Positions 16,503 through 25,189 are shown, numbered from the stretch's first letter. The stretch: 64,000 nt of DNA from [Clostridium] asparagiforme DSM 15981 (GCA_025149125.1 CP102272.1:1488001-1552000), one strand, 5' to 3'. Translations and numbers: made by a program. Notes: generated from the sequence alone by a model not told the origin.

Positions 16503-18108
16503 CGTGCTGATCCGGGGCGGCCTGATTGTGGACGGCTCCGGTAAACCGGCGTATCACGGGGATGTGGCGTTGCGGGACGGCAAGATCGCCTATGCCGGCC
16601 CTTCCGGCAAAATCGCCGGGCAGGACAACGCCCGGGTGATCCCGGCGGAGGGCCTGGTGGTCTGCCCGGGGCTGATCGACGCCCACTGCCACACCGACAT
16701 GTACGCCAAAGACTGCCCGGACGCGGAGGGTAAGATCATGCAGGGCGTGACTACGGATGTGTGCGGCCTGTGCGGGGACAGCCCCGCCCCCATCGGGCGG
16801 GAAAATCTGGAAGAATATGTAAAACGCAAGGAGTACCGCCTGCCGGACGCGTCTCCCATCCGTCCCTGCAGCTTTGCAGAATACCGGGACCGGATGAACC
16901 GCAGCGGCAATACCACCAACATGGCCCTCTTTGTGGGGAACGCCAACCTGCGGGTCTGCGGGGTGGGATATGAGAACCGGGCGGCCTCTCCCGGGGAGCT
17001 GGACCGCATGAAGGGGATGCTGCGGGAGAGCATGGAGGCCGGGGCCTACGGGCTCTCCACCGGACTGACCTACGTGCCCAGCATGTTTGCGTCCAGGGAA
17101 GAGCTGACGGCGCTCAGCCGGGTGATTGCGCCCTTTGGAGGAATTTACAACTCTCATATGCGGGACGAGGCAGACCGGGTCCGGGAGTCCATTCAGGAGG
17201 TCATAGCGATTGCACGGGACAGCGGCTGCCGGGGCCACATTTCCCATTTGAAGGCTTCGGGGGCGGCCAACCATGGAAAGAGCGAAATGTGCCTGGAGCT
17301 CATTCACCGGGCTGTGGACCAGGGCGTGGACATCACCTTTGACGTGTACCCTTACACCGCCGGTTCCTGCGGCCTTCGCACGCTGCTGCCGCCGGAGATT
17401 CTGGAGCTGGGCCTGGAGGACGACTATGAGGCTATGAAAAATCCGCAGATTCTGGGCCGGATCCGCGGCCGCCTTGGGGAGGCGGATTGGGACAACATGC
17501 TGAAAAACTTCGGCAGCGGGAATATCGTGGTGTCCGCAGCGGACAAAAACACGCGGTACGAGGGGAAGAGCATCCGGGAAATCGGGGAATCGCTGGGCGT
17601 GGACGACGCGGAGGCGGTGATCAAGGTTCTGGGGGACACCGGGGCCAACGCGGGCATCGTCTACCACGCGCTCTGTGAGGAGGACCTGCGGCGCTTTATG
17701 AAGGACCCGCTGTGCACCATCGGCACCGACGCGTTTGCCAGAAGCTACACCGGCCCCACGGCGGCGGGAAAACCCCACCCCCGCAATTATGGGGGATTTG
17801 CGCGAATGATCCGGAAGTATCTGCTGGACGAACGGCTTTTGCCGTTGGAGGCGGGAATCCGGAAAATGACCTCCCTCCCCGCGGAGCATTTCGGTATCGC
17901 GGGCAGGGGGCTGTTAAAGAGCGGATATGAGGCGGACGTGATGATCTTTGACCCGGAGAAAATCCGGGAGACGGGAACCTTTGAGCGGCCGGCCGTGCAG
18001 CCGGAGGGGATCGTGTGGGTGTTCATCTCCGGGGAGGCGGCGGTGGAACGGGGAGTATTCCGGCCGGTCCGCCGCGGGCGGGTGCTGGGTTCACCAGTCT
18101 TCCGCTAA
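16492..18108 (+). CDS. N-acyl-D-amino-acid deacylase family amidohydrolase
   Basis: A 538-residue amidohydrolase of the D-aminoacylase type. Features are the N-terminal composite-domain strand YDVLIRGGLIVDGSG, the metal motif GLIDAHCHTDMY (His65, His67), the family cysteine region TTDVCGLCGDSPAP (Cys91/Cys94), YNSHMRDEADRV, GHISHLKASG and GTDAFARSYTG with the catalytic aspartate. The family cleaves N-acyl-D-amino acids, dipeptides with a D-residue, or related amides. The ATG follows GAGGGGGAG and overlaps the M20 gene by 11 nt. Its last 18 nt overlap the convergent LysR gene. No terminator is visible at its end, so transcripts probably run on antisense to lysR. Confidence 0.88.
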   Translation: MDYDVLIRGGLIVDGSGKPAYHGDVALRDGKIAYAGPSGKIAGQDNARVIPAEGLVVCPGLIDAHCHTDMYAKDCPDAEGKIMQGVTTDVCGLCGDSPAPIGRENLEEYVKRKEYRLPDASPIRPCSFAEYRDRMNRSGNTTNMALFVGNANLRVCGVGYENRAASPGELDRMKGMLRESMEAGAYGLSTGLTYVPSMFASREELTALSRVIAPFGGIYNSHMRDEADRVRESIQEVIAIARDSGCRGHISHLKASGAANHGKSEMCLELIHRAVDQGVDITFDVYPYTAGSCGLRTLLPPEILELGLEDDYEAMKNPQILGRIRGRLGEADWDNMLKNFGSGNIVVSAADKNTRYEGKSIREIGESLGVDDAEAVIKVLGDTGANAGIVYHALCEEDLRRFMKDPLCTIGTDAFARSYTGPTAAGKPHPRNYGGFARMIRKYLLDERLLPLEAGIRKMTSLPAEHFGIAGRGLLKSGYEADVMIFDPEKIRETGTFERPAVQPEGIVWVFISGEAAVERGVFRPVRRGRVLGSPVFR

Positions 18109-19059
18109 AATCTCCGGCGAATCGTCCACCGCTAAATACTCGTAAAACATACCGACCATTTCCTGCGCCACCGGCGACAGGGGGTGGTCGGTTCTTTTGA
18201 TCCAGCCGATCACGGACTTGATGCCGCAGTCCTTTAACCGCAGGGTGCGCTGAGGCAGATAGCGCATATTGCCGTCCATTTCAAAGTAGGGACAGACGCT
18301 GTAGTCGGAGTTCAGGTAATAGGCGTCCGTGTAGGCGATGGCCTCGTAGATGGCCGCGCGGGACGAGGTGGAGATGCGGCTGGAGCTGGACTTTAAGTTC
18401 AACCGCCGGTTGATGTCCGAAAATGGGCCTGTGTCCATGTAGTCGTACAGGACCATGGGGTAATCGGAGAGCATGTCCGGGGCCACGTACTCCTGGTCGT
18501 GCTCAAAGAGCGGGTTGTTGGGCCCCACGGTGATGGCGATGTTGAGGGCCACGATGGGGTGGAACTCCAGCTTCATGGACTCGAACTGCCGCTTGTACAC
18601 GCTCTGGTAGCAGTCCCACAGCCGCACCACCCCGACGTCGGCCAGCTGGTTGGATACCATACTCATGGCCTCGCTGCCGAAGTTTTCCTGCTGCTTGATG
18701 TGCAGCCCGTCCTCCACGTACTTCTGGTAGAGATTGGCGCAGATGTGGGTGACAAAGGGGAAACCGCTGGAGACCACGGACAGCGTCTGATTGGAGGGCG
18801 TCCGCTCCCGGTACAGAAAACCGTCCAGGAGCTGCAGCTGCTGTTCAATGGGCGTGATGTAGGACAGGAAAATGCGTCCGTAGGGCGTGATCTCGATTCC
18901 CTTGGAGGAGCGGATGAAAATTTCGTGACCCAGTTCATTTTCCAGGTTGCGGATAGAGGTAGAGAGCACGGACTGTGAGATGAAAAGATTGCTGGCAGCC
19001 CGGTTGATGGAGCCGGTCTCGGCAACCTTGATCACGTAACGTAGTTGGTTTAAGTTCAT
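18091..19059 (-). CDS. LysR family transcriptional regulator
   Basis: A 322-residue LysR-type regulator. The N-terminal winged helix-turn-helix is MNLNQLRYVIKVAETGSINR continuing through AASNLFISQSVLSTSIRNLE, with a typical effector-binding domain from about residue 90. The ATG is preferred to an in-frame start 78 nt further upstream because AAGGAAGG precedes it and it opens the conserved MNLNQLRY start. It is convergent with, and overlaps by 18 nt, the D-aminoacylase gene. It is the nearest candidate regulator of the ABC/hydrolase operon, perhaps sensing the imported substrate. That link is by proximity only. Confidence 0.88.
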   Translation of the reverse strand: MNLNQLRYVIKVAETGSINRAASNLFISQSVLSTSIRNLENELGHEIFIRSSKGIEITPYGRIFLSYITPIEQQLQLLDGFLYRERTPSNQTLSVVSSGFPFVTHICANLYQKYVEDGLHIKQQENFGSEAMSMVSNQLADVGVVRLWDCYQSVYKRQFESMKLEFHPIVALNIAITVGPNNPLFEHDQEYVAPDMLSDYPMVLYDYMDTGPFSDINRRLNLKSSSSRISTSSRAAIYEAIAYTDAYYLNSDYSVCPYFEMDGNMRYLPQRTLRLKDCGIKSVIGWIKRTDHPLSPVAQEMVGMFYEYLAVDDSPEILAEDW

Positions 19060-19178
19060 ATGTATGCCTTCCTTCTGTGTGTAATTCCAATGACGCGCCG
19101 CTGCATAGAGGGGAGATGCCGGCATGATATCGCACAATGTGGCCAGCTGTTTGGCGGGCGATTCATACCATGCTTCCT

Positions 19179-19187
19179 ATTATAGCA
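19179..19187 (-). promoter_or_regulatory. Candidate extended -10 of the lysR gene
   Basis: On the reverse strand the sequence reads TGcTATAAT, a full-consensus extended -10. The -35 position carries TCACCT, which is weak. The predicted start near 19172 gives a ~110-nt leader. Confidence 0.5.
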
Positions 19188-19254
19188 TAAAATGACCGTA
19201 AAGGTGATCCATTTGACAGGCGGATGGAATATGGACGGAATGGTTATGTTTATG

Positions 19255-19307
19255 GCGCAGAGATGACAAAACGCGAGATTTTTGTCGGCTCTGCGCTTCT
19301 TTTTTTG
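19255..19307 (+). terminator. Forward-strand terminator with no forward gene directly upstream
   Basis: GCGCAGAG / CTCTGCGC (8 bp) encloses a 2x2 internal loop and a 7-bp inner stem GACAAAA / TTTTGTC, then TTCTTTTTTT. It is a strong forward-strand terminator. The only gene upstream for 1.1 kb is lysR on the other strand, so it either ends read-through from the D-aminoacylase operon or belongs to a leader or small RNA for the next gene. Confidence 0.75.
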
Positions 19308-19427
19308 CCGGAAATGCGGGTTCACGACGCAGAGACGCCCACGCGCACTCGTGGACATGGGGGACTTCCGGTATAATGGAGGATATGCGCTGCGGATTAT
19401 GAGAGGCGGGATAAAAGGAGAGGGGAA

Positions 19428-22400
19428 ATGAGCTATAGCAAATTATTTGAGCAAAACAGAGCGCGCATCCACCGGAAAGCGGTGTCCACCAAAATACTGG
19501 ACAGCATTCACCGGTTGATGATGGAGGTTAATGAGAACAGTCCCAGGAGATGGGTATGGGAGCTGATTCAGAACGCAGGGGATGCGGCGGAGGGGGAGGA
19601 GGTGGAAATTTTCATCCATCTGAAGCGGGACGGCGGGGGCTGGAGGTTAGAATTCTCCCACAGCGGCCGTCCGTTTAACGTGCTGACCCTGACCTCTTTG
19701 GTGAATCAGGTGTCGGGAAAGGAGCGGGGGCCGCGGGAGGGAAGGGAGAGCACCGGGCGCTTTGGAACCGGATTTATGACCACTCATCTGCTGTCCCGGA
19801 AAGTGGAGGTCCGCTCCGTGATTCAGGAGGAGGGGGAGAGCTGCAAGCGTTTCCGGATTCTGCTGGACCGGAGCGGAACCACGCTGCGGGAGATCGAGGA
19901 GGGACTGGATCTGGCCCTCGGGGAGTTGGAGGACCTGGATCTGGCCCCCGACTGCAAAGACTTGCGGGAGGGGGAGCTGAACACGGTGTTCTCCTATCTG
20001 TTAGACGAGCGGGGCGTGGAGACGGCCCTGGCCGGAATCCGGGATTTGAAGGAAAATGTGCACGATATGCTGGCGTTTGGAGCGGGCGTGCGCGGCATCC
20101 GGCTGCGGGACGAGTGGAACGGGGAGGACGTGCGTTACCGCAGGATTGGGATGGAGGAGATGAGGAGGGAGGCAAAATGTCAGCCGCCTGAGGCGGAGTT
20201 TTGGCCCGACAAGTTATCCAATGGATTGTACATGGCTGTCACGGAGTGTTGTGAGAGCGGGGGAGAGGCTGGGGACCGCCTCATGTGGAATCCCGGGGAA
20301 ACAGCCCAGCGCCGTTATTATCTCGCCGCTTCCGGCGCCGGGGTACAGACCGCGGTGCGGGTGCAGGCGGACCGGGGGCTGCGGCCGGAACGGGTGTTGG
20401 GGCCGGGGAACGGATGCGCCCGCCTGTTCTGCTGCTTTCCTCTGATCGGCACGGAGGCGTTTCCCTTTCCGGCGGTGGTAAACAGCATGGCCTTTGAGCC
20501 GACGGAACCGCGGGACGGCATTTACCTCACCGCCAGGGACATTCCCGAGGTACGCCAAAACGAACACCTTCTGGAGGAGGCGGGACGCCAGCTGGAACAG
20601 TTGGCGGATTGTCTGGCGGCCTGGGGAACCGGAGCGCTTTTCCGCCTGCTGCAGATACCGCCGGTTCCCGAACGCGTCTGGCTTTCCGGCCCGTGGATTG
20701 CCGGAAAATTAAACGGGCTGCGTTTCCGCCTGTGCCGGAAACCGCTGTTTACCGATGCAGCGGGCAGGAGGATACCGGTTCTTGGGCCGTCGGGGGAGGC
20801 GGCGGTGTGCGTGCCCGCCTTCGGGCCGGATTACCCGGAGCTCACAAACGAACTTTGGGAGCTGCTTCGGCAGCGGAACGATCAAAAGCCGCTGCCGGAT
20901 AAAGAAGAGCTGCGTTACTGGGAAGAGCTGCTGCCGGAATGCAGGGTGAACGCGGAACAGATTTTAAAACAGCTATGCTCCTGGGGAAAACTGGATATTC
21001 TGGCCGCGCGGCTCAGGCAGGAGGAAGCCGCCCCATCCCCACGTCAAAACCAGGCCAAGAACTGGCTCAAAGCCTTCCGCGGCCTGATCAAACAGGACCC
21101 CGTTCTCTACCGTGGCGTTGCGGCGGGAGAGTACAATATTTTCCTGAACCGGGAGGGAGGGCTGATCGGGGCGGCCGCGGCCAGGAGAGCCGGTGCGATT
21201 CCCCAGGGACTGTTTCAGGCGGCTGTGAAGGTGGGGGTGCCCTTGGAGAAAACGGTGTTGGACGCAGAGCTTGACGATCCGGACCTGCTGATCCGGGAGC
21301 TGTCGGTGGCCGAAGTGGTAGAATGGGTCAACGACCGCCTGTATTACTACGGAATGGGAGAACAGAGCCCGTACCGCGAGGCGATTCTCACCGTGGCGGC
21401 TCTCCGGGATGGGTCGGCGGAGAGCGCAGGGCAGAGGCGGGAGCTTTATCAGGTCTGCCAGGCGTTTTTTGGGGATTTGATGCCGGAAGCTGTGGATATC
21501 CCGGTTCAGGGCGTCCGGCTGTGGTGGAAATCCGACGAATTTGCGCTGCGGATGATCCTCGACACCCTTTCGGGGGAGAACCGGGTGGGAGGAGAACTGC
21601 CGGAGATCGCGGCGCGGTTAAACCGGACGGAGGAGGAGACGCTGGCCTGGTTCTCACGTCTGGCGGAGCTGGCCTGGCGCGTGGGAGGGGACAGTCTGGT
21701 CCATTACCGGAAACGCAGAGGGGGCGTATTTCCAAATCAGAAGGGAGCGCTGTGCCGCCCGTGGAATCTGTGGCTCGACGGAGGCGTGGACGAAACGGTC
21801 AAGGAAGTGGCCGGGGACCTGGGATTGGACTTAAAGGAGGTTCTGGCAGGATTCAAATGCCGGGTGCCGGTAATGCCGGTGATGGAAAAAGAGGCGGCCG
21901 CCAGGCAGCTGGAGGACCGGATCATGGAAGACCTGGAGTCGCCGTCGCGGGAGGGAGAAGAGGGCAGGCGTCAGAGCCTTCACCGCCTGTTCGAGTGGAT
22001 GCAGGGAAATCCGGCGGAAGCCGCGGCCCAGTTTAAACGCCTGTATCCCAAACGGTTTCTGCTCTGCGATCAGGGTTATCTGGAGAGCAGGGACCGCAAA
22101 GCCGCCCAATTAGACCGGCTTCTGGAGCTGGCGGGCGCGGCCCGGCTGGAACAGCTGGAATTTCTGTTACAGGCCGGGGACGGCGGGACGGATTTGGACC
22201 CGGAGTGGGAATTTGCAGGCCTGCCGGACGCCGAGGCCCGGGAGCGCAGGGAAGCGGGGGAGTGGGGAGAGCGGTTTGCCTGGGACTATCTGGTGCGGCG
22301 TTTTCAGGACCAAGGCGCGCGGCTAATCGAGCGATCCGGCCAGAGCGCGTTCCTGATTCTGCCGGACGGTTCCGGGCCGGCAGTACAGCCTGGCACAGCG

Positions 22401-22739
22401 GAGTCCCCGTCCGGCCCCACAGAAACCCGGCTTGAAATCCGCTTCATGGACACGGCCCGTCACAAGCAGAGCGGGTATGACATTGGAATCTTCAAAAATG
22501 GAGAAATATGGGAATACTACGAGGTGAAATCCACCCGGGGCGGCAGCTTCAGCAATATGAACCTGTCCCGCAGCCAGGCGGCCCGGGCCATCGCCAACCC
22601 GGGGCGTTACCATCTGGCCGCCGTATTTTACGCAAAAACAGAGCAGGCGTATGTGAAGATATTCTGCTGGGGGGAGGAGACGGCCGGAAGGGAAACGGAC
22701 TCCGACACGCGCGATCCCTCCATGACTTCCGGGAGTTAA
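19428..22739 (+). CDS. Sacsin/HSP90-like ATPase fused to a DUF3883 nuclease-like domain
   Basis: An 1103-residue, apparently soluble protein. Residues ~40-130 form a GHKL ATPase of the sacsin/NOV type: RRWVWELIQNAGDAAEG (N-box, ~41-56), EFSHSGRPF (~75-83) and STGRFGTGFMTTH (glycine-rich lid, ~108-120). A long helical middle region has no family I recognise. Residues ~941-1090 match the DUF3883/NOV C-terminal domain: GEWGERFAWDYL, then GYDIGIF (Asp1018), WEYYEVKST (Glu1032-Val-Lys1034) and SRSQAARAIANPGRYHLAAVFY. The Asp...Glu-x-Lys arrangement fits a PD-(D/E)XK nuclease-like fold. Such ATPase-DUF3883 proteins occur in anti-phage loci. Here it stands alone, with AGGAGAGGGGA before the ATG. A defence role is inferred. 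Confidence 0.75.
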   Translation: MSYSKLFEQNRARIHRKAVSTKILDSIHRLMMEVNENSPRRWVWELIQNAGDAAEGEEVEIFIHLKRDGGGWRLEFSHSGRPFNVLTLTSLVNQVSGKERGPREGRESTGRFGTGFMTTHLLSRKVEVRSVIQEEGESCKRFRILLDRSGTTLREIEEGLDLALGELEDLDLAPDCKDLREGELNTVFSYLLDERGVETALAGIRDLKENVHDMLAFGAGVRGIRLRDEWNGEDVRYRRIGMEEMRREAKCQPPEAEFWPDKLSNGLYMAVTECCESGGEAGDRLMWNPGETAQRRYYLAASGAGVQTAVRVQADRGLRPERVLGPGNGCARLFCCFPLIGTEAFPFPAVVNSMAFEPTEPRDGIYLTARDIPEVRQNEHLLEEAGRQLEQLADCLAAWGTGALFRLLQIPPVPERVWLSGPWIAGKLNGLRFRLCRKPLFTDAAGRRIPVLGPSGEAAVCVPAFGPDYPELTNELWELLRQRNDQKPLPDKEELRYWEELLPECRVNAEQILKQLCSWGKLDILAARLRQEEAAPSPRQNQAKNWLKAFRGLIKQDPVLYRGVAAGEYNIFLNREGGLIGAAAARRAGAIPQGLFQAAVKVGVPLEKTVLDAELDDPDLLIRELSVAEVVEWVNDRLYYYGMGEQSPYREAILTVAALRDGSAESAGQRRELYQVCQAFFGDLMPEAVDIPVQGVRLWWKSDEFALRMILDTLSGENRVGGELPEIAARLNRTEEETLAWFSRLAELAWRVGGDSLVHYRKRRGGVFPNQKGALCRPWNLWLDGGVDETVKEVAGDLGLDLKEVLAGFKCRVPVMPVMEKEAAARQLEDRIMEDLESPSREGEEGRRQSLHRLFEWMQGNPAEAAAQFKRLYPKRFLLCDQGYLESRDRKAAQLDRLLELAGAARLEQLEFLLQAGDGGTDLDPEWEFAGLPDAEARERREAGEWGERFAWDYLVRRFQDQGARLIERSGQSAFLILPDGSGPAVQPGTAESPSGPTETRLEIRFMDTARHKQSGYDIGIFKNGEIWEYYEVKSTRGGSFSNMNLSRSQAARAIANPGRYHLAAVFYAKTEQAYVKIFCWGEETAGRETDSDTRDPSMTSGS

Positions 22740-22751
22740 CGTTATTTTTAG

Positions 22752-22780
22752 TTGGCGTCCCGTACGAATGGGTATATAAT
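22752..22780 (+). promoter_or_regulatory. Promoter of the alkyl-sulfatase-like gene
   Basis: TTGGCG, a 17-nt spacer and a perfect TATAAT. Transcription would begin near 22787, immediately before the palindromic repeat that forms the leader of the downstream gene. Confidence 0.6.
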
Positions 22781-22792
22781 GGTTCTATCTTG

Positions 22793-22925
22793 GTAACTGT
22801 TCAGTAGGTCTGCGCACTTGCTGCGCTGACCGTATGAAAACCTAAGCTTGCTGGTAAAAATCCCATCGACGAAGTTGCTTTTAAATGGATTTTTGCTCGT
22901 ATCTGTGAAGGTGCTGAACAGATAC
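22793..22925. repeat. Palindromic repeat element with GTAACTGTTCAG ends
   Basis: A 133-bp element bounded by GTAACTGTTCAG and its inverted copy CTGAACAGATAC (11 of 12 match). Inside are further hairpins, for example AAAAATCCCAT pairing with ATGGATTTTT. The ends resemble those of elements at 25190-25342 and 58553-58642. No coding capacity. It lies in the leader of the following gene. Confidence 0.65.
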
Positions 22926-22967
22926 CTATCTTTTAATACTCATCAATTCGGGGGAAGAAGGAAAACT

Positions 22968-24221
22968 ATGACAGGTGAAGAAAAACTTCGGAAGTTTACG
23001 GAAGAACAATACAAAAAACAGGTGACGAAGGTCAAACATCGTATTTACCATTTTCTGGGATGGGGACACAGCAACGCCACCGCTATCATCGGGGAAACCT
23101 CGGTGATTCTGGTGGATATGCTGGATTCCGACGAGCGGGCAAAGCGCCTGAGGGCGGAGCTTGCGACAATCACGGACAAACCGGTGCGGACCATCATTTA
23201 CACCCACTCCCACCCGGACCACCGGGGCGGCGCAGGAGCGTTTCGGGATACGGTTGAGGAAATCATCGCGTTCAAAGCCCGGACCGAGCCGTTGGACGGC
23301 TACGGGCGCATCGCGGCGGCTCTGAATCAAAGAGGGGAATTCCAGTTCGGCTACGAGCTGACCGATGAGGAGAACATTTCCCAGGGAATCGGCCCCAGGG
23401 AGGGAAAGGCTGTGGGCGACGGCGTCTATGATTTCATGCCGCCCACCACGGTTTACGACGTGGATACCACGACCCGCACCATCGACGGCGTGACCATGGA
23501 GCTGACCGCAGCCCCGGGCGAGACTGACGACCAGCTGTTTGTTTGGCTGGAGGAGGACAAGGTGATGATCAGCGGGGACAATTACTACGGCTGCTGGCCC
23601 AACCTGTACGCTATCCGAGGCACCCAGTACCGGGATATCGCCCAGTGGATCAAAACCCTGGAGAAGATTCTGTCCTACCCGGCCGAAGCCCTCCTGCCCG
23701 GACACACTGCGCCGCTAATTGGCCGCGATCAGATTTTGGAGGTGGTCGGGAATTTTAAAAACGCCATCGCCTCGGTGTTTGACCAGACCCTGGACTGCCT
23801 GGGCCGCGGCCTGACGCTGGCGGAAACGGTGGAGTCGGTGCGTTTGCCGGAAGAACTGCGGGACAAGGAGTACCTGGGCGAATATTACGGCACGGTGGAA
23901 TGGTCGGTGAAAGGTATCTACAACGGCTATGTGGGCTGGTTCGACGGGGATGCGGCCCACCTTATGCCCTGTCCCAGGCGGGAGTTTTCCGCGGCCGTGC
24001 TGGAACTGGCCGGAGGCCCGGACAAATTGCTTGCAAAAGCGTTGTCCTGCCTTGAGAAGGGGGAGAGCCAGCTGGCACTGGAGCTCTTAGAACTGCTGGG
24101 CGGGGAAGCGCAGAGCGGGAAGATAAAGGAAGTAAAGCGCAGGGCGCTGCTGGCCCGTGCGGCGCAAATGACCTCAGCCAACGCCCGCCACTATTACATT
24201 TGCAGCGCAAAGGAGATTTAG
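22968..24221 (+). CDS. Alkyl-sulfatase-like metallo-beta-lactamase-fold hydrolase
   Basis: A 417-residue enzyme with a metallo-beta-lactamase domain carrying THSHPDH (His80, His82, Asp84, His85), followed by GDNYYGCWPNLYAIRG and LLPGHTAPL. The residues after ~290 form the helical dimerisation region of SdsA1/BDS1-type alkyl sulfatases (SVKGIYNGYVGWFDGD). Those enzymes hydrolyse alkyl sulfate esters. There is no export signal and the protein is shorter than the ~630-residue SdsA1, apparently lacking the C-terminal SCP2-like domain, so the substrate is uncertain. The ATG after GAAGAAGGA is preferred to an upstream in-frame start that would run through the palindromic repeat. It is followed 21 nt later by an unknown gene. 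Confidence 0.8.
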   Translation: MTGEEKLRKFTEEQYKKQVTKVKHRIYHFLGWGHSNATAIIGETSVILVDMLDSDERAKRLRAELATITDKPVRTIIYTHSHPDHRGGAGAFRDTVEEIIAFKARTEPLDGYGRIAAALNQRGEFQFGYELTDEENISQGIGPREGKAVGDGVYDFMPPTTVYDVDTTTRTIDGVTMELTAAPGETDDQLFVWLEEDKVMISGDNYYGCWPNLYAIRGTQYRDIAQWIKTLEKILSYPAEALLPGHTAPLIGRDQILEVVGNFKNAIASVFDQTLDCLGRGLTLAETVESVRLPEELRDKEYLGEYYGTVEWSVKGIYNGYVGWFDGDAAHLMPCPRREFSAAVLELAGGPDKLLAKALSCLEKGESQLALELLELLGGEAQSGKIKEVKRRALLARAAQMTSANARHYYICSAKEI

Positions 24222-24242
24222 ATCGCGGAAAGGAGCTGAAAC

Positions 24243-24995
24243 ATGGACAAATACCGTGAATATTTACCGCAGTCCTGGCTGGAGTTCATCGATCGGGACC
24301 CGGTGCTGGCGGCGGCGTTTTCCGCGCACGAATACGCCTGCGACTCCGAGCCGGTGGCTCCCTTCCTGTTCCAGGATCTGAGGGGCGGGGAAATGGAGCG
24401 GCTGCGCCCGATTTTCGCCCTGTACGGCCAGCCGGGCCTGAACCTGCTCCGGCAGCTGCAGGAGATCGACGCCCGCTGTGCAGATACGGCTCAGATCACC
24501 ACAGCCGACGGCCAAACCGCTTATGCCGGTTACTTTTTCACCCGCCCGGAGGTCGACTTCCAGGCAGCCCGCGAGGCGGCAAAGGACTATATCCGTGCGG
24601 TAAACCGGATTTTTGAGGAGGAGCTGGAGGAATCACAGCGTTTGGATGAAGATGCAGCGATCGAATTTCCCACCGGCGGGGAGGCCGCAGTCATCGAGGA
24701 GGAACTGCGCCAGGCCTGGATCCACGGCGCGGACATTCCGGAGCTGGATGTAAGGGAGGGCCTGGGAGACTGGTTTATGGAATTGGAGTATGAGGAGAGC
24801 CAGGAGGAGCTGGCCGAATTGCTGTCAGAGCCTCTCTACCACATCAGCAACGATTATTTCCTCTCCTACTACCTCCAGTGGCCTCTGTTAAACGGCGCGC
24901 CGGGAGAAAATCCCTTTCTGCCCCACTACCGCCTGTGGTGCATGGGCCTTTTCGCCCGATTCCCGGCCAGGGACCGCGTGGTTCTGCTGCGGTAA
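24243..24995 (+). CDS. Hypothetical protein, 250 residues
   Basis: I do not recognise a family. The protein is soluble and strongly acidic (many Glu and Asp), predicted mainly helical, with a C-terminal aromatic-rich stretch (YHISNDYFLSYYLQWPLL). There is no signal peptide, membrane segment or Cys motif. It begins 21 nt after the alkyl-sulfatase-like gene with AAAGGAG upstream. It is followed by a good terminator, so the two genes form one unit and may act together. Confidence 0.7.
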   Translation: MDKYREYLPQSWLEFIDRDPVLAAAFSAHEYACDSEPVAPFLFQDLRGGEMERLRPIFALYGQPGLNLLRQLQEIDARCADTAQITTADGQTAYAGYFFTRPEVDFQAAREAAKDYIRAVNRIFEEELEESQRLDEDAAIEFPTGGEAAVIEEELRQAWIHGADIPELDVREGLGDWFMELEYEESQEELAELLSEPLYHISNDYFLSYYLQWPLLNGAPGENPFLPHYRLWCMGLFARFPARDRVVLLR

Positions 24996-25017
24996 ACAAT
25001 CAGTGAAATCATAATCG

Positions 25018-25063
25018 AAAGGATATCCCGGGCTGCGGACATGCGGCCGGGATATCCTTTTTT
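25018..25063 (+). terminator. Rho-independent terminator
   Basis: AAAGGATATCCCGG and CCGGGATATCCTTT form a perfect 14-bp stem, loop 15 nt, ending in TTTTTT. It ends the alkyl-sulfatase-like / unknown gene pair. Confidence 0.9.
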
Positions 25064-25189
25064 GGATGGGGCGGGCCGCCGGCGCAGCCTGCGGGCGATT
25101 CGCGCTCCTATTTTGACCTGCATCCGGGAATACTTCTTTTAGTGCGGCCCCCGCCGTTTTGTGATAGAATGGACAGGTAACGGCTAAAT

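Noticed and set aside
16183-17889. 568-codon reverse-strand ORF over the M20 and D-aminoacylase genes
   Set aside because: It spans two well-supported forward genes and is His/Pro/Arg-rich, typical of an antisense shadow.
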